Shown: positions 9,595 through 17,750, counted from the stretch's first letter. The stretch is 64,000 nucleotides of DNA from Planctomycetaceae bacterium (GCA_039680605.1 JBDKTA010000004.1:62001-126000), one strand, 5' to 3'. Notes: generated from the letters alone by a model not told the origin. A program made the numbers and translations.

Positions 9595-10488
9595 TTAACC
9601 CTCGGCCGCGCCCACAAGGGGCGGACGATGACAACATCGCACCGCAACGTGAGCGGGAAACTCCAGTGTTTGCTCGCGGCTGGCCTGGCTGGCGGTCATG
9701 CGATAGACGCGGCTTTCGACCGGGCAGAGCCAGGCCTGGTCCACCCGCAGGCGGCGAATCCCCCGCAGCGTGTGGTGGAGGTACATCTTGGCCTGGCTGG
9801 TCACGCGCTCGATGCGATGGGGCGCCTCGGCCAGCGTCTCCTGACGCAGCGGCGTGAACTCCCGCGGAAGCTCCCGCGCCAGCCACTGCCGCAGCGGTTC
9901 GTCCAGCCATTGCTCCACCAGGGCGATGCGCTCGACGACCAGTTCGGCGGCGTCGCGGCCGGCGGTGAACGTCCAGCGCAGACGGCCGACCTTCAGGTCG
10001 GCCTCGGTCAGCTCGTATTGCTTGTCGATCTCCAGGCTCAAGCCCATCGCCTGCCAGGTGCGGCGCAAGGCGGCGGCATCCTGCGGCGCCATCCGCTCGG
10101 CCACGTCGCGCTCGAGATTGACGTCGCGTTTGCCCGCCCAGAAGAACGTCGCCTCGACCAGCACGCCCTGGGGCTGGAAGAACTTGCCCAGGTGCGCCAG
10201 GACGCCCTTGGGTTCCAGCGGCTGAAGCACGCCCAGCCATCCCTGCGGCAGGGAGTCGATCGCCTGATACTCGACGCTGCCGCCTTCATGCTGGCGGTAG
10301 CGGTCCATCACTCGCTCGAGTTGGGGGTCGTAGTCGAGATGTTTCCAGCGGATATCGAGCCGGTGATGGTATCGGTCGGCCAGCACCAGGCGGTGATCCT
10401 GCTTGAGACCGCTGGCCACAGCCACTTCCCAGTGCGCGGGGTGATGGACCTCCAGGCCTCGCCAGCAAGTTCTCTCGAAATCGGCCAT
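9595..10488 (-). CDS. Unrecognised protein, first gene of the PqqD/ABC operon
   Basis: 297 aa, no signal peptide or membrane helix, so presumably cytoplasmic. The N-terminal part (CWRGLEVHHPAHWEV, LADRYHHRLDIRWKHLDYD) alternates hydrophobic and aromatic residues like a beta-sandwich; the middle (about 150-240) is helical and acidic. No family was recognised. It is separated from the PqqD-like gene by 11 bases and is transcribed with it, so it probably acts in the same ABC system, perhaps as a binding or regulatory factor. Its start faces the divergent lipoprotein gene at 10757. Confidence 0.75.
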   Translation of the reverse strand: MADFERTCWRGLEVHHPAHWEVAVASGLKQDHRLVLADRYHHRLDIRWKHLDYDPQLERVMDRYRQHEGGSVEYQAIDSLPQGWLGVLQPLEPKGVLAHLGKFFQPQGVLVEATFFWAGKRDVNLERDVAERMAPQDAAALRRTWQAMGLSLEIDKQYELTEADLKVGRLRWTFTAGRDAAELVVERIALVEQWLDEPLRQWLARELPREFTPLRQETLAEAPHRIERVTSQAKMYLHHTLRGIRRLRVDQAWLCPVESRVYRMTASQASREQTLEFPAHVAVRCCHRPPLVGAAEG

Positions 10489-10756
10489 AGTCGTTGACTA
10501 ATATACGAGGTATCGCCGGACATTGAAAGCGATTCTGCAACCGGGACCGGTCCGGATTGCGGGGATAAGCCGCTTCACAGGGGCACTGGGCGTTCATCCG
10601 AGCCAGACGTGGCGTGGACAAGCCTTGCCTGCGGCGTCGGTATGAGTTCGGAAAAAATTTACACAATCGTCTGAAAATTTGCATAGAGGCGCGTTTTTCG
10701 TATAATGCCCCCGAGGCGTTTATGGACAAACGCTGCCCCTATGGAAAGGATTCCTC
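10489..10756. promoter_or_regulatory. Divergent promoter region between the ABC operon and lipoprotein gene
   Basis: Plus strand: TTGCAT at 10679-10684 and TATAAT at 10701-10706, 16 bases apart, a good sigma-70 promoter. It is followed by a GCGTTT/AAACGC hairpin (10717-10734) in the untranslated leader and an AAAGGA ribosome site before 10757. Minus strand: a TATATT box about 14 bases before the ATG at 10488. The left part holds no gene. Confidence 0.6.
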
Positions 10757-11356
10757 ATGATCCGCCAGAACCCTTCTTTGTCGCTGGCGGCGACGGTTCT
10801 TTTCTCGCCGTTGCTGCTGATGGTGTGCGGTTGCGGTTGCCCGGATATCTGCGCGCCCCAAGCCAAGGCGACCCCGCCGCCGGTCCCGCCGCGGGCCGAC
10901 ATGGCCCTGACGTTCCTCTCCGCCCGCGGTGAATACTGCCGCGGCGTGCGCAGCGTGCTGCTGCGCCTGGAGAACAAGGGGACCGCCTCCTACACCATCG
11001 ACCCGTACAACGGCTGGCCCGTCGGCCCGTCGGACGTGTTCTTCCTGATCCGCCCGCTCGTCGAGGGCAGGCACGGCGACTTCACGCCGCTGTTCGACCC
11101 GACGCGCAGCGACACGCCCAGGCCCTACCGCCAGATCGTCGACACCGGCGGAAAGATCGCCATCCCCGCCCGAGTCGTCCTGGATGTGCCCGCCGGCGAG
11201 TATGAAATGATGGCCGCCCTCAAGCAGGACCGCAACATCCACACCGAGGTCATTCGCATCACGGTCCTGCCCGACGACGAACCCGGCGGCCGATGCCCAT
11301 CGCCGCTGCCCAAGAAGACCCTGACCGAAATCTGCATCTGCGAAGACGGACAGTAA
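10757..11356 (+). CDS. Putative lipoprotein, cysteine-rich at both ends
   Basis: 199 aa. N-terminal hydrophobic segment (about 8-25) ends in VCGCGCPDIC, compatible with a lipobox or an exported cysteine-rich protein. The body (MALTFLSARGEYCRGVRSVL, RLENKGTASYTIDPYNG) looks like an Ig-like beta-sandwich with an N-terminal repeat-free strand pattern. The C-terminus carries three more cysteines (GGRCPSPL, ICICEDGQ). No named family was recognised. It is transcribed from its own strong promoter (10679-10706) and stands alone. Confidence 0.75.
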   Translation: MIRQNPSLSLAATVLFSPLLLMVCGCGCPDICAPQAKATPPPVPPRADMALTFLSARGEYCRGVRSVLLRLENKGTASYTIDPYNGWPVGPSDVFFLIRPLVEGRHGDFTPLFDPTRSDTPRPYRQIVDTGGKIAIPARVVLDVPAGEYEMMAALKQDRNIHTEVIRITVLPDDEPGGRCPSPLPKKTLTEICICEDGQ

Positions 11357-11585
11357 CAAGAACGTGAACCGAGCATTGGGAACCATCCGCGGGTTCTGAA
11401 AGAGAACTCTCCCCGTTCCCATCTTTGTTCCTAATCCACTCCCCGTCCAGCGGGACGGGATAGACGGCCATTTCTGCTTCTTTTGCATGGGCGTCATTCG
11501 ACCAAGGTACAATGGGCGCAGACAGTGGCACAGGCAGCGGATAAAATCTCCGCGGCAGTGGATCCACCAGGCAAAGGAGTCCAAC
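11357..11585. other. Intergenic region with hairpin and weak promoter
   Basis: Contains a 7-bp stem hairpin CCCGTCC/GGACGGG (11442-11459) without a T-tract, and TTGCAT (11483) / TACAAT (11508) spaced 19 bases apart, a plausible promoter for the reductase gene. Confidence 0.4.
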
Positions 11586-12257
11586 ATGAAAATTCTCGCG
11601 ATCCTCGGCAGCCCCCGCGGCGACAAGAGCAACACGGCCATGCTCCTCGATGCCGCCATCGCCTCGGCCCGAAACGCCGGCGCCGAAGTCACCCGCCTGT
11701 CCCTGGCGACGATGAAGGTGCAGCCCTGCTGCGGCTGCGAACGCTGCCACGAGATCGGGGCGTGCGGAATCCGCGACGATTTCGCCGCCGTGCGAACGGC
11801 CCTCGACGAGGCCAACGGCATCATTCTGGCCAGTCCCAACTACATGCGCGGCGTCACCGCGCAGCTCAAGGCCCTGATGGACCGCTGCAGCGCGGCCGTC
11901 CACTGCCAGACCATGACCGCCAAGTACGCCGCCGCCATCGTCACCAGCGGCGGGCCCCAGAGCAAGGAAGTCGAGGACTTTATCCTCAACTTCGCCCAGG
12001 CGGTGGGGTGCTGGACGGTCGGCAGCGCCTCGGCCGCCGCTTACGAGCTTCACGACGGCGCCCAGCGCCCCGCTCGCCTGCAGGCGGCGGCGGACCTGGG
12101 CAAGCGCCTCGTCGAGTGCGTGGCCAATCGCACGATTTTCCCCGAGCAGGCCGCCGGGCGCCGGGCCTTCGCCCAGCGCATGCGCGAGCTGGTGACCTCC
12201 CGCCGCGAAGACTGGGCCTACGAGTACAAGTACTGGCAGGCGATGGGTCCGGCGTAA
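11586..12257 (+). CDS. Flavodoxin-fold NAD(P)H-dependent oxidoreductase
   Basis: 223 aa cytoplasmic FMN-binding reductase. N-terminal MKILAILGSPRGDKSNTAML is the FMN phosphate-binding loop of the NADPH-dependent FMN reductase/flavodoxin-fold family. CCGCERCHEIGACGIRDDF is the cysteine-containing segment seen in iron-sulfur flavoproteins (Isf-like), although the spacing is not a complete cluster motif. SPNYMRGVTAQLKALMDR is the second FMN contact. The ATG at 11586 is chosen for its AAAGGAG ribosome site; the frame is open 99 bases further upstream. Likely electron transfer to small molecules; the substrate is unknown. Confidence 0.88.
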   Translation: MKILAILGSPRGDKSNTAMLLDAAIASARNAGAEVTRLSLATMKVQPCCGCERCHEIGACGIRDDFAAVRTALDEANGIILASPNYMRGVTAQLKALMDRCSAAVHCQTMTAKYAAAIVTSGGPQSKEVEDFILNFAQAVGCWTVGSASAAAYELHDGAQRPARLQAAADLGKRLVECVANRTIFPEQAAGRRAFAQRMRELVTSRREDWAYEYKYWQAMGPA

Positions 12258-12281
12258 AGGACGCCTCTCGCTGCAGCGGTG

Positions 12282-12423
12282 TAGAGGCACCAAGTATTTA
12301 TCAAAGCAGTGGTTTGGCTTTGATGAATACTTGCGCCGACAGGTGGAAACGGCCTTAAATGAAGAAGTAATTCAAGAAAACGAATTACTTCTTCATTTAG
12401 TGCCTCCGCCGCGACTTCCCCCC
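12282..12423 (+). repeat. Cloverleaf-forming structured repeat, copy 1
   Basis: Shares its architecture with 61469-61626. Hairpin 1 pairs 12292-12307 with 12317-12332 (16 bp with one G-T pair), a short stem pairs 12341-12344 with 12352-12355, and hairpin 2 pairs 12357-12373 with 12382-12398 (17 bp, perfect). The outer right arm (from 12400) matches copy 2 almost exactly, but the left arm is degenerate here except for GAGGCAC. It lies just after the reductase gene and just before the leaderless promoter of the next gene. It could be a non-autonomous mobile element or a transcribed RNA. Confidence 0.85.
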
Positions 12424-12436
12424 ATAACTGAGGCGA

Positions 12437-12442
12437 TATAAT
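12437..12442 (+). promoter_or_regulatory. TATAAT box 8 bases before ATG (leaderless promoter)
   Basis: Perfect -10 hexamer followed by 8 bases and the ATG at 12451, with no ribosome-binding site. Transcription would start at or next to the start codon. The end of the structured repeat covers the -35 position. Confidence 0.6.
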
Positions 12443-12450
12443 CCTTCACG

Positions 12451-13248
12451 ATGATCATGCGATGGGCGCTCATATTGGCCGCGGCTGCAGCCTGGGGCTG
12501 CAACTCCCAACCGTACATGACGGCGGCGCGGCAGGAACTGGGCCTGGTGATCGTGCTGTCGGGCATCGAGGGGCGCAGCGTCCTGACTGACGACATCGCC
12601 CGCGGGCTCAACAAGGGCGGCGTCGAGTACGCCATCACCGTCCACCCCTGGACCAGCGACTGGGGCGGACCGCTCTATAACCTCCGCGCCCAGGAACGCA
12701 ACCGCCGCCAGGCGGAAAAACTCGCCGCCCGCATCGAAGAATATCAAATGGACCATCCCGACCGCCCGGTCTTTCTCGTCGGGCACAGCGGCGGTTCGGC
12801 CATCGCCGTCTGGACGGCGGAGTCGCTCAGCCCCAGCCGCCAGGTCGAGGGCATCGTGCTGATCGCCCCGGCCCTGTCGCCGGCATATCCGCTGGACATG
12901 GCCCTGGTGCATAGCCGCCGCGGCATCGTCAACTTCTATAGTGAACTGGACATGCTGCTGGGCGTCGGGACGGCGGTGGCGGGCACCATGGACGGCCGCT
13001 ACACATCCTCGGCCGGGGCGGTGGGCTTCAGGTCAAGCCCGGGCGAAGAAGGGATGGCATACGAGAACCTCTTCGAGATCGGCTGGCGGCGGGAGATGGC
13101 CTTGACGGGCAACATCGGCGGGCACTTGTCCAGCACCACCACGTACTTCGTCAGCACGTATGTGGCCCCGCTGATCACCGCCCCAGGGTGGAACCAGACC
13201 TTGATGGACGACCTGGTTCGCCGCCGCCTGCCCCAGCCTCCCCCGTAG
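12451..13248 (+). CDS. Alpha/beta-hydrolase-fold lipoprotein
   Basis: 265 aa. Short signal sequence ending at a Cys near residue 17 (AAAAWGC), a probable lipoprotein. The core (VFLVGHSGGSAIAVW) is the nucleophile elbow GxSxG of alpha/beta hydrolases, with Ser as nucleophile. A HGxGG-like oxyanion region is replaced by VLSGIEGRS. The C-terminal His is probably in GGHLSS near residue 225. Serine hydrolase with unknown substrate, exported and membrane-anchored (inference). The alternative start at 12457 is in the same frame. Confidence 0.85.
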   Translation: MIMRWALILAAAAAWGCNSQPYMTAARQELGLVIVLSGIEGRSVLTDDIARGLNKGGVEYAITVHPWTSDWGGPLYNLRAQERNRRQAEKLAARIEEYQMDHPDRPVFLVGHSGGSAIAVWTAESLSPSRQVEGIVLIAPALSPAYPLDMALVHSRRGIVNFYSELDMLLGVGTAVAGTMDGRYTSSAGAVGFRSSPGEEGMAYENLFEIGWRREMALTGNIGGHLSSTTTYFVSTYVAPLITAPGWNQTLMDDLVRRRLPQPPP

Positions 13249-13483
13249 CGCGGTGGCATGGCGCTCCCGTCCTTGCTCCCCGCCCAGCCACATCAGTTGC
13301 CGGTTTTGAGGATCTGGAGAGCACCATCGCCCGTCCAGTACTTTGTCCATTCGTTGTCTATTCTTGTCTGTTTCGACCGATTACCAATTTGGTAGCATCT
13401 ATAAGTACTTGTCTATCAATCTCTTATACAAATCTGCCGCTTCGGCCGACGTCCAAGCAGACAATCATATGCCCGCGCCCAAA
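13249..13483. other. Intergenic, AT-richer, no gene seen
   Basis: Begins with a degraded copy of the GTGGCATGG-type repeat seen at 22757. The rest is visibly poorer in GC than its surroundings, with the palindrome ACCAATTTGGT near 13383; no convincing gene, RNA or terminator. Confidence 0.4.
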
Positions 13484-13674
13484 CTAGCCCGGGTATTTCA
13501 CCGCGGAGATCTTGGCGCGGCCTCCCTTCGCTCGGCCGCAACCAAAGCGGGCTCTTCGCCGCCCAAAGCGTTGAGCAATTTTGCCGGCCGCCGTCCGTAG
13601 ATGGTTTTTGTCTTAAGCCATTTGCTTCTCTGCGTACTCTGCGATCTCTGCGGTTCACACCCTTTTCAGGCTAG
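13484..13674. repeat. CTAGCCCG-bounded repeat element, copy 1
   Basis: 191 bp element starting CTAGCCCG and ending in the imperfect complement CAGGCTAG. Inside the ends are opposing runs of a 9-base unit (CGCAGAGAN on one side, CTCTGCG on the other). The right half is closely similar over about 70 bases to the element at 42400-42604. Confidence 0.75.
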
Positions 13675-13718
13675 CGATCAAACATCCTCAGTAACGTGAT
13701 CTCTGCCTCTGCCGGGGT

Positions 13719-13724
13719 TATAAT
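13719..13724 (+). promoter_or_regulatory. TATAAT box 8 bases before ATG
   Basis: Perfect -10 hexamer 8 bases before the ATG at 13733, without a ribosome-binding site, so a leaderless transcript is likely. Confidence 0.55.
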
Positions 13725-13732
13725 CTGCGGCC

Positions 13733-15364
13733 ATGAACAGGCGCTGGATTTCATTTGGGGTTTGGATCGCCTTGACGGCGTGGGGTGGCCTGTTGGCAGG
13801 CGGATGCGGGTGGAAGGTGTGGATCTGGAACTGGGATTGGCCGCGGCCTCAACCGGCCTCGGCGCCGGCCAGTGCCCCCGCCGGCGCACCGGCGATGGAG
13901 CCGCTGCCGCTTCAGCAGTCGCGAGTGTATAGCGAGACCGTTACCGGGCGTTTTGTCTCGCTGTGCGATTTTGAAGACTCGCCGGCCTTGCCCGGTCATC
14001 GTCAGGTCGACTGGTTCACGATTTCCGCCAAGGGCGGCCCCGACGCGGCGCCGGCGGGCAAGGGCAAGTTCGTCGTCAATGTCACTCGCACCGGGGCCGG
14101 GGCGATGGAGGTTTCGCTGCCCCCGCAGGGGCGGCTGGTGTTCTCGCCGCAGGAGGTGCATGACTTCAGCGGCTACACCCTGCTGTCGATGGCCCTGTAC
14201 AGCGAGGCCCTGCGCGACGACCTGCGCGTGACGCTGCGGACCGACAAGACCGCCTGGACCTCGCCGCACACGATCGTCCAGATCGGTTGGAACACCGTCC
14301 TGATCGACATCCAGCGCCTGTCGCGCGCCGCCGGGTTCGACACCAAGGCCGTCCGCGCCATCGAGATCGCCTTCGTCGACGCCGCCGGTCATGTCATGTT
14401 CAACCTCGACGACATCATGCTCATCGACAATCGCCGCGCGATCGAGCCGACGCCGCCGGGAATCAAGCTGCTCAAGAGCGGACTCGATTACACTCTCGAA
14501 CTGCCCGGGCGCGGACCCATGCGCCTGAGCCAGAGCCCCGACGGACTGTGGCGCCTGGGAGAGGACCAGCCCGTCGTGTCGATCGCCGCGGCAGGTCAGC
14601 CCGCGGCGGGATGGGAAGACCTCGAGCCGATGGGCCCCCGACGCGTCGGGGCCGTCGAGTTGCTCGAGCACAACGCCTCGCGCATCCGCATCGCCAACAC
14701 CTGGTACTTCCCCACGCAGGCCGGCGAGTGGGTCTCGCTGGCGGTCCGGCAGATCCGCTGGGACTACACCTTCTATGCCGACGGGCGAACCGTCACCGGG
14801 ATCGAGGTCAACAACGCCGGCGGGCGGGCGATCAGCTCGCTGCGAATCCGCCTGCTCGCACCGGCCGCCTGGAGCCTGGGGCGGCGCGGCAGCGAACTGC
14901 TGGCCGCCGAGTTCCCCGGCCCCGTCGCCCGCTGGAGCTATCTGCAATCCGCACCCGGGCCCAGACAGCAGGCGCTGCTGGAGTCTTTCATGGTCCCCGG
15001 ACGCGTGCAGACCACGATGGGACAGGTCGAGCACGCCGCCGGAGACATCCGCCGCGACGGGTTCGACGAATCGCAAGGCTGTTACTGTCTCAAGGCCGAC
15101 GCCGCCGGGCACTGCCGCTTCACGATCTCGCCGCCGCCCGCCCCGGCCAGCCAACCCGCCTCGGCTGCGACCCGCCCCGCCGGCGTGGCCGCCCCGGTCT
15201 TCCTTGTCGCCGGAGACTGGAAAGGCGCCGTCCGCGCCCAGGCGATGGGCCGTCCGATCGAACCGGTCACCCGCGTCGACGAAGGACACGTGCTCTTCGT
15301 CCTGCCCGAAACCGTGCGCTATCCCGTGGCGATTGAAGTGACGCCGGAGGATAGCAGTCCGTGA
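13733..15364 (+). CDS. Large exported lipoprotein with predicted carbohydrate-binding-like domain
   Basis: 543 aa. Signal peptide with lipobox LLAGGC (Cys about 25), then an Ala/Pro-rich linker (about 38-60) and a beta-rich domain (about 70-220: CDFEDSPALPGHRQVDWF, VFNLDDIMLID) resembling CBM11/galactose-binding jelly rolls. A second beta-rich part (about 230-450) follows, then another Ala/Pro/Ser linker (PPPAPASQPASAATRP) and a C-terminal strand region. No catalytic motif was found. Probably a surface-anchored glycan-binding or structural protein; the fold assignment is by pattern only. Confidence 0.75.
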   Translation: MNRRWISFGVWIALTAWGGLLAGGCGWKVWIWNWDWPRPQPASAPASAPAGAPAMEPLPLQQSRVYSETVTGRFVSLCDFEDSPALPGHRQVDWFTISAKGGPDAAPAGKGKFVVNVTRTGAGAMEVSLPPQGRLVFSPQEVHDFSGYTLLSMALYSEALRDDLRVTLRTDKTAWTSPHTIVQIGWNTVLIDIQRLSRAAGFDTKAVRAIEIAFVDAAGHVMFNLDDIMLIDNRRAIEPTPPGIKLLKSGLDYTLELPGRGPMRLSQSPDGLWRLGEDQPVVSIAAAGQPAAGWEDLEPMGPRRVGAVELLEHNASRIRIANTWYFPTQAGEWVSLAVRQIRWDYTFYADGRTVTGIEVNNAGGRAISSLRIRLLAPAAWSLGRRGSELLAAEFPGPVARWSYLQSAPGPRQQALLESFMVPGRVQTTMGQVEHAAGDIRRDGFDESQGCYCLKADAAGHCRFTISPPPAPASQPASAATRPAGVAAPVFLVAGDWKGAVRAQAMGRPIEPVTRVDEGHVLFVLPETVRYPVAIEVTPEDSSP

Positions 15365-15437
15365 CGGGCATGCAGCAATCCGTCGAGGCTTGCCCCGCGT
15401 GCGTCGCAGCATCTATCGCACATGCAAAAACCGCCGC

Positions 15438-15443
15438 TATAAT
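15438..15443 (+). promoter_or_regulatory. TATAAT box of rubrerythrin gene
   Basis: -10 hexamer with a 32-base leader and AAGGAG ribosome site before the ATG at 15476; no clear -35. Confidence 0.5.
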
Positions 15444-15475
15444 GACCACAGCTTAATTGCAACAAGGAGCACCTA

Positions 15476-15976
15476 ATGCTGACAGACAAGAACCTCAAAG
15501 ACGCCTTCGCCGGCGAGAGCCAGGCCAGCCGCCGCTACATCGCTTTCGCCCGCAAGGCCGATATCGAAGGGCTGCCCAACGTCGCCCGCCTGTTCCGGGC
15601 GGCCGCCGAGGCCGAAAGCGTCCACGCCCTGGCCCATCTCGACGCCGCCGGCGAGGTCGGCTCGACCGCGGCGAACCTCAAAGCCGCCATCAAGGGCGAA
15701 GGGTTCGAGTTCGAGGAGATGTACCCCAAGTTCGTCGGACAGGCGAAAGATGAAGAAAACGCCGCCGCCGCCCGTTCGTTCGAGAACGCGCTGCTGGCCG
15801 AGGAAATCCACCACGGTCTCTACAGCGAAGCCCTCCGGGCCGTCGAACAGGGCAAAGATCTTCCGACCCAGGACACCTTCGTCTGCCGCACCTGCGGAAA
15901 CACCGGCTGGGGTCAGGCGCCCGACAAGTGCCCCGTGTGCGGGTCCAAGAGCGAACGGTTCTTCAAGGTCCTGTGA
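15476..15976 (+). CDS. Rubrerythrin
   Basis: 166 aa non-haem di-iron peroxidase that reduces H2O2 in anaerobes, cytoplasmic. An N-terminal four-helix ferritin-like domain (about 1-130) carries the di-iron ligands (GESQASRRY, AEAESVHALAH, AEEIHHGLY). A C-terminal rubredoxin-like domain has two pairs, CRTCGNTGWG and CPVCGS, which bind the Fe(Cys)4 site. Length and domain order match the classical enzyme. It has its own promoter and ribosome site. It suggests an anaerobic or microaerobic life with oxidative-stress defence. Confidence 0.95.
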   Translation: MLTDKNLKDAFAGESQASRRYIAFARKADIEGLPNVARLFRAAAEAESVHALAHLDAAGEVGSTAANLKAAIKGEGFEFEEMYPKFVGQAKDEENAAAARSFENALLAEEIHHGLYSEALRAVEQGKDLPTQDTFVCRTCGNTGWGQAPDKCPVCGSKSERFFKVL

Positions 15977-16080
15977 CTGTTTGGCTGGTTTACCTGGTTG
16001 ACTGGGATCGGAGCCCGTATCAGCCATTACCGCATTGACCAGTTAACGAGTCAACCAGTTAACCAATTAACGAGCCAACC
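15977..16080. repeat. Short-unit repeat CCAGTTAAC/CAGGTTGACTGG between rubrerythrin and truD
   Basis: Runs of 9-10-base units around GGTTNACTGG on the left face their complement (ACCAGTTAACGAGTCAACC) on the right, forming a loose inverted pair that ends exactly at the truD start codon. Confidence 0.55.
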
Positions 16081-17295
16081 ATGATCCTTCCATACCTCAC
16101 CCCGGACCTTGCTGGAATCGGCGGGCGCATTCGCTCGCGGATCGAAGATTTTCGCGTTGACGAGATTCCCCTCTACGCCGCCAGCGGCGAGGGAACGCAC
16201 CTCTACTTCCGCATCGAAAAACGCGGCATCCCGACGCCGGCGGCCGTCGAACGCCTCGCCCGCTACATGAAGGTCAAGCCTCACGACATCGGTCTGGCCG
16301 GTCTCAAAGACGCCCAGGCGGTGGCCACGCAGTGGCTCAGCCTCGAACACGCCGACGCGGCAAAGCTGGCGGCGTTTGCCGACGCGAACATTCGCGTGCT
16401 GGAGGTGTCGCGGCACGGCAACAAGCTGCGCCCCGGCCACCTGCGGGGCAACCGCTTCGCCATCCGCATCCGCGGCGCCGCCACTGAGGCGCCGGGCGCC
16501 GCCGAGGCTGTTCTGGACGTACTGCAGCGCCGCGGGGCGCCGAACTACTTCGGGCCTCAGCGATTCGGCGCACGCGCGGATACCGCCTTGCTCGGCAGGG
16601 CGCTGGTGGCGGGTGATCTCGACGCATTCGTGAAGCTGCTGCTGGGAGCGCCGGCCGACGACGACCCGCCCGACTGCCGCGCCGCCCGGGCTGAGTTCGA
16701 CGCCGGGAACTATGACAAGGCGCTGTCGCACTGGCCGCGGCATTACAGCGAGCAGCGCCGGGCGCTGTCGGCGTTCATGAAGAAGCGCCGCCCCGCCGAC
16801 GCTCTGCGCAGCGTGGACAAGCGCATGAAACGGCTGTACGTCTCGGCCCTGCAGAGCGAACTGTTCAACGCCGTCCTGGCGCGGCGCATCGACAGCCTCG
16901 ACCGCCTCTGGACCGGCGACATGGCCCAGAAGACCGCTTCGGGCGCGGTTTTCTATGTCGAGGACGCCGCGGCAGAACAGCCGCGGGCCGATGCCTTCGA
17001 GATCAGCCCCACCGGCCCTATCGTCGGTTATCGCGGCAGCATGGCTACGGGTTCCGCCGGCGAGATCGAGCAGGCCGTGCTGACCGAGTCCGGTCTGGCC
17101 GGGCAGGATTTCCGCGCCCTGGGACCGCTCAAGGCCAAGGGCGGCCGCCGCCCGCTGCGGTTCCCGCTGGGCGAGCCCTCGCTGTCGGCCGGCACCGACG
17201 ACGCGGGCGAGTTTGTCGAGCTGCGCTTCACCGCCCCCAGCGGCTGCTACGCCACCGTCGTCCTGCGGGAGATCATGAAGCAGGACTGCCGATGA
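16081..17295 (+). CDS. truD: tRNA pseudouridine(13) synthase TruD
   Basis: 404 aa. Isomerises U13 of tRNA to pseudouridine. The catalytic Asp77 lies in GLAGLKDAQAVATQ, the TruD signature. HLRGNRFAIRIRG and PNYFGPQRFG are further family motifs around the active site. The insertion domain is about residues 160-330, as usual. The N-terminal ITPDLAGIGGRIRSRIEDFRV is the standard opening of bacterial TruD. The intergenic repeat runs right up to the ATG and leaves no clear ribosome site. Confidence 0.94.
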   Translation: MILPYLTPDLAGIGGRIRSRIEDFRVDEIPLYAASGEGTHLYFRIEKRGIPTPAAVERLARYMKVKPHDIGLAGLKDAQAVATQWLSLEHADAAKLAAFADANIRVLEVSRHGNKLRPGHLRGNRFAIRIRGAATEAPGAAEAVLDVLQRRGAPNYFGPQRFGARADTALLGRALVAGDLDAFVKLLLGAPADDDPPDCRAARAEFDAGNYDKALSHWPRHYSEQRRALSAFMKKRRPADALRSVDKRMKRLYVSALQSELFNAVLARRIDSLDRLWTGDMAQKTASGAVFYVEDAAAEQPRADAFEISPTGPIVGYRGSMATGSAGEIEQAVLTESGLAGQDFRALGPLKAKGGRRPLRFPLGEPSLSAGTDDAGEFVELRFTAPSGCYATVVLREIMKQDCR

Positions 17296-17332
17296 AAGGG
17301 CGCCGGGGCTGGTCCTGGCGCCGGCGGCGCTC

Positions 17333-17338
17333 TACAAT
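17333..17338 (+). promoter_or_regulatory. TACAAT box before the MNT gene
   Basis: -10-like hexamer 29 bases before the nucleotidyltransferase ATG; no clear -35. Confidence 0.35.
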
Positions 17339-17367
17339 TGTTCTGATGTCAAAAAAACGGTGAAGAC

Positions 17368-17682
17368 ATGATCGCCCCGGAAACGCTTAACCAGATCAAG
17401 AAAGCCCTCGAATCTGCTTTTGCCGGCAGATTGAAGGGAGTAATCCTGTACGGTTCCGAAGCCCGTGGGCAAGCCGGCCCCGACAGCGATCTTGACGTCC
17501 TGGCTCTTTTGAGAGAATCCAGTGATTACGGGGAAGACCTGCAGAAATGTATTAATGCACTATATGATTTGTCCATTCGTCTCGGGCGCCGCATCAGCGC
17601 CAAGCCCGTCGATATAAAAGAATACGAAACGCTCGACTGCCCCCTGTATCGCGCGGCTCATAGAGATGGAGTGGCGGCATGA
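17368..17682 (+). CDS. MNT-type nucleotidyltransferase (toxin-antitoxin component)
   Basis: 104 aa minimal nucleotidyltransferase. The core motif VILYGSEARGQAGPDSDLDV contains the GS...DxD site (two Asp, binding Mg-NTP). In MNT/HEPN modules this protein neutralises the HEPN toxin, often by adding AMP to it. It is followed by the start of a HEPN protein with ATGA overlap, but that partner is cut after 23 residues. Confidence 0.88.
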   Translation: MIAPETLNQIKKALESAFAGRLKGVILYGSEARGQAGPDSDLDVLALLRESSDYGEDLQKCINALYDLSIRLGRRISAKPVDIKEYETLDCPLYRAAHRDGVAA

Positions 17683-17750
17683 GGGAATATGCGCAAGCCC
17701 AATGGCAGCGGGCATGCCAGAGCCTCGAATCGGCGCGGATCCTTCTGTAA
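17679..17750 (+). pseudogene. Truncated HEPN-domain protein (partner of MNT)
   Basis: A 23-codon frame overlapping the MNT stop by four bases. Its sequence (EYAQAQWQRACQSLESARILL) is the usual first helix of HEPN proteins, which normally run 110-140 aa and carry an RX4-6H nuclease motif. Here TAA follows at once and nothing recognisable continues downstream before the next gene at 17801. Seen: truncation. Inference: deletion remnant of the toxin. Confidence 0.7.

Noticed and set aside
13751-15412. 553-codon minus-strand frame opposite the lipoprotein
   Set aside because: The plus-strand gene has a lipobox, a leaderless promoter and ordered strands; the other frame has none.
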